From Flagellimonas lutaonensis (lineage in GTDB: Bacteria; Bacteroidota; Bacteroidia; Flavobacteriales; Flavobacteriaceae), in NCBI RefSeq assembly GCF_000963865.1, contig NZ_CP011071.1, positions 1,244,501 to 1,308,500 on the forward strand: a DNA stretch of 64,000 nt. The letters run 5' to 3'. The position numbers and the translations under genes are program-made. The notes beneath the pieces are model-generated. The model was not told the DNA's origin. It worked only from the letters and a program-made list of their open reading frames with translations, and did no database searches. The number at the start of each line of letters is the position of its first letter. The first letter of the stretch is position 1. Shown one piece after another: positions 58,668-64,000 of the stretch.

Positions 58668-61220
58668 ATGCAAACAAAAACTGCCCAACCATCAAAAAAA
58701 ACATATTCGCAAGACGAAGCTTTTCAAGCCTCTTTGGCTTATTTCAAGGGCGATGAGCTTGCCGCCCAAGTTTGGATAAGCAAGTATGCACTCAAAGATT
58801 CAGAAGGCAATCTCTACGAGAAAGATCCAGACCAGATGCACCGTAGAATTGCGAAAGAGATTGCCAGAATAGAGACAAGGTATCCCAACCCGATGAGCGA
58901 ACAGGAAGTGTTCGACCTTATCAAAGGGTTCAAGTACATTGTGCCGCAAGGAAGCCCTATGGCCGGCATCGGCAACCCTTTCCAAATCGCCTCACTATCA
59001 AACTGTTTTGTGATTGGCAACGATGGTATGTCAGATTCCTATGGGGGCATTATGAAGGTTGACCAAGAACAGGTTCAATTGATGAAGCGCCGAGGTGGTG
59101 TGGGCCACGACCTTTCACATATTAGGCCCAAGGGCTCACCAGTAAAAAATTCTGCCCTTACCTCAACCGGTTTGGTGCCCTTTATGGAACGGTACTCAAA
59201 CTCGACCCGAGAGGTGGCACAAGATGGCCGAAGGGGCGCTTTGATGCTATCAGTGTCAATCAACCACCCAGATGCCGAAGATTTTATAGATGCCAAAATG
59301 GTACAGGGCAAAGTGACCGGCGCCAATGTTTCGGTTCGCGTCGATGATGCGTTCATGAAAGCCGTCGAGGCCGGTGAAAAATATACACAATGCTTTCCGA
59401 TACATAGCGAGAACCCAAAATATTCAAAAGAGATCGAGGCCAAAAAACTATGGGAAAAAATCGTGCACAACGCATGGAAATCGGCTGAACCCGGGGTTTT
59501 GTTCTGGGACAGCATTATAAGGGAGTCGGTGCCCGACTGTTATGCCGATTTAGGCTACAAGACCATTTCTACCAACCCTTGTGGCGAGATCCCTTTGTGC
59601 CCCTACGATTCGTGCCGCCTGTTGGCCATCAATCTATTTTCGTATGTAGACCAACCGTTCACTGCCAAAGCCAGTTTTGACTTCGAGCTTTTCAAAAAGC
59701 ACATTGCCGCTGCCCAGCGTATCATGGATGACATCATTGATTTGGAGCTTGAAAAAGTTGATGCCATCTTGCAGAAGATCAACGAAGACCCCGAACTCGA
59801 AGAAACCAAGGCCGTAGAAAGAAGATTGTGGGAGAACATTCGAAAAAAAGCGGCCGAAGGCCGTAGAACGGGTATCGGCATTACCGCCGAGGGCGATATG
59901 TTGGCATCATTGGGCTTACGGTACGGTTCTGAAGAGGCCAATCTCTTTTCTGAAGAGGTACACAAAATCATTGCACTAGAGGCCTATCGTGCCTCGGTGA
60001 ACACCGCAAAAGAACGTGGCCCCTTTGCCATATTTGATGCTGAAAGGGAAAAAGAAAACCCGTTCATCCAGCGCCTGAAAGCAGCCGACAACAAGCTTTA
60101 CTACGAAATGTTGGAATATGGCCGCAGGAATATTGCACTTTTGACCATTGCCCCGACAGGCACCACCAGCCTTATGACGCAGACGACCTCGGGCATAGAG
60201 CCTGTTTTTCTTCCGGTCTACAAGCGTAGAAGAAAGGTAAACCCCAACGATAAGGATGCAAGGGTCGACTTTGTTGACGAAGTGGGCGATTCATGGGAAG
60301 AGTATGTTGTTTTTCACCACCGATTCAAGCAATGGATGCAGGTCAACGGTATCGATACCGACAAACAATACACCCAAAAAGAGCTGGACGCCCTGGTGGA
60401 GCAATCGCCCTATTACAAAGCAACTTCCAACGATGTGGATTGGTTGAGCAAGGTACACCTTCAGGGAGCGGTACAAAAATGGGTAGACCACTCGATAAGT
60501 GTGACCATCAACCTACCGAACGATGTTTCTGAAGAGCTTGTCGGAAAGCTTTATCTGGAAGCTTGGAAAGTCGGTTGTAAGGGGGTTACCGTATATCGCG
60601 ACGGGTCCAGGTCTGGGGTGCTCATTTCAAACGATGACAAAAAGGAGGAAAAAGGCACGAGTCTTACCCCTTTCCCCACCAAACGCCCAGAAATATTACA
60701 GGCAGATGTGGTTCGTTTTCAGAACAACAAAGAAAAATGGATTGCCTTTATTGGCTTGATCGACCAAAAACCGTATGAAATTTTTACCGGTCTGGCCGAT
60801 GATGAAGACGGTATTTTGCTGCCCCGATGGGTCAATGAAGGCCTAATCATCAAAAACCGTAATGAAGACGGCACCTCGCGTTATGATTTTCAGTACAAGA
60901 ACAAAAGGGGTTACAAGACCACCATTGAAGGCCTTTCGCATAAGTTCAACCCAGAGTACTGGAACTATGCCAAACTGATATCCAGTACCCTAAGACACGG
61001 CATGCCGATAGAAAAGATAGTAGACCTTATCAACAGCCTGCAACTTGACAGTGAATCGATCAATACCTGGAAGAATGGTGTGGCCCGGGCCCTAAAGCGT
61101 TACGTGGCCGATGGCACCTTGGCAAAGGGGCAAAGCTGTGAGAACTGCAAGTCAGAAAACCTCATATACCAAGAAGGCTGCCTTACCTGCAAAGACTGCG
61201 GGTCATCTAAATGCGGATAG
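58668..61220 (+). CDS. nrdJ: Adenosylcobalamin-dependent ribonucleotide reductase
   Basis: An 850-residue class II reductase. It carries SLSNCFVIGNDGMSDSYGG, KRRGGVGHDLSHIRPKG, the active-site loop NPCGEIPLCPYDSCRLLA with catalytic Cys and Glu, and APTGTTSLMTQTTSGIEP. The C-terminal tail has CENC and CLTCKDCG clusters for zinc and for reducing the active site. It makes deoxyribonucleotides from ribonucleotides using adenosylcobalamin and needs no O2. No NrdA/B genes are in the window. Single gene with its own upstream region. Confidence 0.95.
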   Translation: MQTKTAQPSKKTYSQDEAFQASLAYFKGDELAAQVWISKYALKDSEGNLYEKDPDQMHRRIAKEIARIETRYPNPMSEQEVFDLIKGFKYIVPQGSPMAGIGNPFQIASLSNCFVIGNDGMSDSYGGIMKVDQEQVQLMKRRGGVGHDLSHIRPKGSPVKNSALTSTGLVPFMERYSNSTREVAQDGRRGALMLSVSINHPDAEDFIDAKMVQGKVTGANVSVRVDDAFMKAVEAGEKYTQCFPIHSENPKYSKEIEAKKLWEKIVHNAWKSAEPGVLFWDSIIRESVPDCYADLGYKTISTNPCGEIPLCPYDSCRLLAINLFSYVDQPFTAKASFDFELFKKHIAAAQRIMDDIIDLELEKVDAILQKINEDPELEETKAVERRLWENIRKKAAEGRRTGIGITAEGDMLASLGLRYGSEEANLFSEEVHKIIALEAYRASVNTAKERGPFAIFDAEREKENPFIQRLKAADNKLYYEMLEYGRRNIALLTIAPTGTTSLMTQTTSGIEPVFLPVYKRRRKVNPNDKDARVDFVDEVGDSWEEYVVFHHRFKQWMQVNGIDTDKQYTQKELDALVEQSPYYKATSNDVDWLSKVHLQGAVQKWVDHSISVTINLPNDVSEELVGKLYLEAWKVGCKGVTVYRDGSRSGVLISNDDKKEEKGTSLTPFPTKRPEILQADVVRFQNNKEKWIAFIGLIDQKPYEIFTGLADDEDGILLPRWVNEGLIIKNRNEDGTSRYDFQYKNKRGYKTTIEGLSHKFNPEYWNYAKLISSTLRHGMPIEKIVDLINSLQLDSESINTWKNGVARALKRYVADGTLAKGQSCENCKSENLIYQEGCLTCKDCGSSKCG

Positions 61221-61315
61221 TTCATTGAAAACACAATAGCACTGTCCTTCGGCACTTGGAAATTTTGGTCGAAGGACATTTTTTCACTTATCTTGCCAAT
61301 TACAAAAACAACACA

Positions 61316-62260
61316 ATGGCAGAGGTTTTTTGTGTCGGCGAACTGTTGATTGATTTCGTCGCCGAAAATCAGGGCAGCAACCTTTCAGAAGCAGTCGAGT
61401 TCACCAAGAAAGCAGGTGGCGCACCCGCCAATGTGGCCTGTGCCATAGCCAAACTTGGCGGTAAGAGCTCTTTTATAGGTTGTGTTGGCAACGACCCCTT
61501 TGGACATTTTCTGTTGAATGTGCTCAAAGATGAAAATGTGGATGTTTCGTTGGCCCAACGCTCCAAGACCTTTACAACACTGGCCTTCGTTTCATTGGCA
61601 GAAGATGGTGAACGTGACTTTGTTTTCAGCCGTGGTGCCGATCGGGAGCTCAAGTACGATCCATCCATCAAAAAAAAGTTTGACCACAACATATTGCATC
61701 TGGGGGCGGCCACCGCAATGCTGGGCGGCCCTTTGGAAGAGGCCTATAACCACTACCTTTTTGATGCCCTGACCAAAGACTCTTTCATAAGTTTCGATCC
61801 CAATTACCGGGCCGATCTTTGGAAAGACAACCAAGTTGCCTTTGTCAAGAAATGCATGCCATTTGTCCAAAAATCGCACCTCTGCAAGTTCAGCTTGGAG
61901 GAAGCCCAGCTAATATCCGAAAAAAAAGATATGCACGAAGCCTGTGATGCGTTGCATGACATGGGGGCCAACATCGTAACAATAACCCTTGGTGGCGACG
62001 GTACGCTTTTGAGCACCACCCAACAAAAACAAACGGTGCCCAGTATAGCGGTGACACCCGTTGACACCACAGGGGCTGGAGATGCTTTTATAGGCTGTCT
62101 GCTTTACCAGATTTCAGAATTGGCAAATTTTGAGTCGGTATTTTCCGATTTCGATTTATTGCTGAAAATGGTCCGAACGGCCAACAAGGCAGGCGCCATC
62201 ACAACCACAAAATATGGGGCCATAGCCGCACTGCCCCACAAATCACAATTGATAGATTAG
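61316..62260 (+). CDS. PfkB-family carbohydrate kinase (fructokinase-like)
   Basis: A 314-residue ribokinase-fold kinase from MAEVFCVGELLIDFVA. The signature motif is near the end, TPVDTTGAGDAFIGCLLY, with the catalytic Asp, and the N-terminal sugar loop is KKAGGAPANVACAIAKLGGK. The family includes fructokinase, which is plausible because a GH13 sucrose-type enzyme follows 1 base later. A longer upstream start is rejected because it lacks the fold. It phosphorylates a sugar with ATP in the cytoplasm. Confidence 0.9.
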   Translation: MAEVFCVGELLIDFVAENQGSNLSEAVEFTKKAGGAPANVACAIAKLGGKSSFIGCVGNDPFGHFLLNVLKDENVDVSLAQRSKTFTTLAFVSLAEDGERDFVFSRGADRELKYDPSIKKKFDHNILHLGAATAMLGGPLEEAYNHYLFDALTKDSFISFDPNYRADLWKDNQVAFVKKCMPFVQKSHLCKFSLEEAQLISEKKDMHEACDALHDMGANIVTITLGGDGTLLSTTQQKQTVPSIAVTPVDTTGAGDAFIGCLLYQISELANFESVFSDFDLLLKMVRTANKAGAITTTKYGAIAALPHKSQLID

Positions 62261-62261
62261 C

Positions 62262-64000
62262 ATGAACCAAGCCGCCATACATCGGTTAATCTCATTTGGC
62301 CTGGACAAAAAAGACCCTGAACTACTTTTTGACAAGCGGTTTACGGCCAATCTGACCTTGATCAAAGACCTGTTCTTTTTGCTTTACGACGAGGCCACAC
62401 ATAAAAAGCACTTTGAACGACTGTTGAAGTTATTGCCCGAGCTCTTCGCGCAACGCCCCGAAGAACTTCGTTTGCAAGATGTGGAACGGATAGAAGCGGG
62501 CAACTGGTACCAATCTGAAAAAATGGTGGGCATGCAGCTCTATGTCGACCATTTCAACAAAGATTTAAAAGGGGTTGCGAACAAGCTTTCCTACTTTAAG
62601 GATCTGGGCATAAACTTTCTTCACCTCATGCCCATAACCACCCGCCCCGAAGGTGAAAACGACGGGGGTTATGCCGTTAATAGTTACCATGAAATCGACA
62701 AAAGATACGGTACCAAAAAAGATTTGCTGGCCCTGACCAAAACAATGCGTGGCGAGAACATGTATTTGATGCTCGACTTTGTGGCCAACCACACCTCCAA
62801 TGAATTTTCATGGGCCAAAAAAGCAAGGGAAGGAAGCAAAAAGTACCAAGAATATTATTATACTTTTTCTGACCGCACCATCCCCGACGAGTTTGAAAAG
62901 AACCTGCCCGAAATCTTCCCGGAAACAGCTCCCGGAAATTTCACCTATGACCCAAAAATGAAAAAATGGGTGATGACGGTTTTCAACCCATACCAGTGGG
63001 ACTTGAATTACACGAACCCCGATGTTTTTCTCGAAATGCTGACCAATCTATGTAAGCTGGTCAACATGGGGGTCGATATTGTTCGGTTCGACGCATTGGC
63101 CTTTCTTTGGAAAAAACTGGGCACCATTTCCCAGAACCTCCCCGAGGCCCATGCCGTCATTGCGCTGTTCAAAATGTGCCTTCAAGTGGTGGCCCCCGGA
63201 ACCATATTTTTGGCAGAGGCCATTGTGGCCCCTCATGAAATATTAAAATATTTCGGCGAAGGCCCGACCAAGGGCAACGAATGTGAGGTGGCCTACAATG
63301 CATCTCTCATGGCATTGCTATGGAACTCGATTGCCACCAAGAAAACCAACTTGCTTTACAAGAGCTTGGGCAATTTGCCCGACAAGCCCAGAGACTGTAC
63401 CTGGATCAACTATATACGCTGCCACGATGATATTGGTTTGGGCCTTGATGACCGTTTCATTGCCGAGTTGGGCTGGAATCCACAGGGGCACCGCAAGTTT
63501 TTGCTCGATTATTACTGTCAGTGCCTCGAATGGTCTCCCGCTAAAGGGCTGCTCTTCATGTATAATCCAAAGACCGGCGATGGGCGCATAACGGGCAGTG
63601 CCGCATCACTGTTGGGGCTTGAGAAGGGCCTTGAAGAAAATGACCCCGAACGTATACGAACTTCAATCGACAAAATCATCATGCTGCACGGCATTGTTCT
63701 CTCTTTTGGCGGTATGCCCTTGATTTATGCAGGTGATGAAATCGCGACCTTGAACGATTATTCCTTTTTGGGTGATGATGCCAAAAAAGATGACAGTCGC
63801 TGGGTAAACCGGCCCACGCAAAACTGGAACACAGTTGGCCAACTCGACAACAAAGACCTACCCCAATCAAAAGTCTACCACGGTATAAAAAATCTTATTT
63901 CCATTCGAAAAAGAACCGCTGTTCTTTCAGACGAAAACAATTTAGAACTACACCATACCGGCAACCAGCATATTCTGGCTTTTGAACGGAATGGAAACAA
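62262..64000 (+). CDS. Amylosucrase-like GH13 glucosidase (3' truncated)
   Basis: At least 579 residues; the frame is open to the end of the window. GH13 motifs: MLDFVANHTS, then GVDIVRFDALAFLW with the nucleophile Asp, FLAEAIVAPHE with the acid/base Glu, and RCHDDIGLGLDD with the transition-state Asp. These and the N-terminal helical domain resemble GH13 subfamily 4 amylosucrase or sucrose hydrolase, which transfers or releases glucose from sucrose. The start ATG lies 1 base after the kinase stop; the two genes are one operon for sucrose or glucan use. The C-terminus is missing. Confidence 0.88.
   Translation, partial: MNQAAIHRLISFGLDKKDPELLFDKRFTANLTLIKDLFFLLYDEATHKKHFERLLKLLPELFAQRPEELRLQDVERIEAGNWYQSEKMVGMQLYVDHFNKDLKGVANKLSYFKDLGINFLHLMPITTRPEGENDGGYAVNSYHEIDKRYGTKKDLLALTKTMRGENMYLMLDFVANHTSNEFSWAKKAREGSKKYQEYYYTFSDRTIPDEFEKNLPEIFPETAPGNFTYDPKMKKWVMTVFNPYQWDLNYTNPDVFLEMLTNLCKLVNMGVDIVRFDALAFLWKKLGTISQNLPEAHAVIALFKMCLQVVAPGTIFLAEAIVAPHEILKYFGEGPTKGNECEVAYNASLMALLWNSIATKKTNLLYKSLGNLPDKPRDCTWINYIRCHDDIGLGLDDRFIAELGWNPQGHRKFLLDYYCQCLEWSPAKGLLFMYNPKTGDGRITGSAASLLGLEKGLEENDPERIRTSIDKIIMLHGIVLSFGGMPLIYAGDEIATLNDYSFLGDDAKKDDSRWVNRPTQNWNTVGQLDNKDLPQSKVYHGIKNLISIRKRTAVLSDENNLELHHTGNQHILAFERNGN

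Noticed and set aside
58582-58779. A 65-residue frame before nrdJ
   Set aside because: It runs 110 bases into nrdJ in another frame and loses all structure after the hydrophobic start.
1-64000. tRNA or rRNA genes, CRISPR arrays, insertion sequences, phage genes
   Set aside because: I read the gaps on both strands and saw no cloverleaf-type sequence, regularly spaced repeats, transposase or integrase.

Overview
The window is a chromosomal stretch of a member of the Bacteroidota, most likely a marine Flavobacteriaceae. I infer this from three things. First, there are SusC/Oar-type TonB-dependent receptors with carboxypeptidase-like N-terminal domains. Second, promoter elements have the Bacteroidota form (-7 TAnnTTTG, with a -33 TTG about 19-21 bases upstream). 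Third, the gene families are typical of flavobacteria: DUF5689/lamin-tail lipoprotein, an ileS-dksA-lspA neighbourhood, NADP-type gdhA, B12-dependent nrdJ, and very short gene overlaps. The genus cannot be fixed from the sequence. I see no rRNA, tRNA, CRISPR array, phage gene or insertion sequence; the window looks like ordinary core genome with small accessory pieces between operons.

Layout. 1-4.1 kb: end of an Ig-like-fold protein, a nitrilase-family amidase, and a PAS-rich histidine kinase overlapping a single-domain response regulator. 4.1-9.5 kb: a TonB receptor and a lamin-tail/DUF5689 lipoprotein in one operon, divergent from a secreted endonuclease/phosphatase-family enzyme; this is a candidate surface nucleic-acid or phosphate scavenging unit. 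9.5-22.5 kb (all minus strand): small membrane protein, Oar-like receptor, pgi, M23 peptidase, tryptophan 2,3-dioxygenase-like protein, DUF3108 protein, patatin-BamA fusion and uvrC. 22.5-28.8 kb: a 28-residue membrane peptide behind a tandem 21-base repeat, formyl-THF cyclo-ligase, then ileS, a dksA-like gene, an adhesin-type protein and lspA. 29-36.6 kb: an LEA-like lipoprotein, TonB receptor, recO, gdhA, metB, an NTF2-like protein and a DUF3298 lipoprotein. 36.7-45.1 kb: ArsC/Spx-like protein, EamA transporter, thioesterase, nitronate monooxygenase, bestrophin, YheT-type hydrolase, cytochrome c, a two-repeat secreted protein, DinB-like protein and SulP transporter. 45.2-55.9 kb: phytanoyl-CoA dioxygenase-like gene with a divergent AraC regulator, gpsA facing glpD, CvpA, CAP-domain lipoprotein, and a 3-hydroxyanthranilate dioxygenase / DUF1304 / ALDH7 run. 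56-64 kb: several very small membrane or lipoprotein genes, a membrane-anchored helix-hairpin-helix protein, a phosphoesterase, nrdJ, and a sugar kinase followed by an amylosucrase-like GH13 enzyme that runs off the window.

Working together: tryptophan dioxygenase and 3-hydroxyanthranilate dioxygenase are two steps of the kynurenine route but lie 36 kb apart. GpsA and GlpD catalyse opposite directions of the G3P/DHAP couple and are convergent neighbours. The kinase and GH13 enzyme form a plausible sucrose/fructose unit. The most unusual material is small and regulatory: palindromic candidate operators lying on or between promoter elements (kinase, glpD, AraC and nitronate monooxygenase genes), a hairpin plus CTAAATAACCAACCAAA module repeated at distant loci, and several short reading frames of hydrophobic or lipoprotein type. 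I did not find one large novel multi-gene system. The nuclease/receptor/lamin-tail locus is the closest to one.
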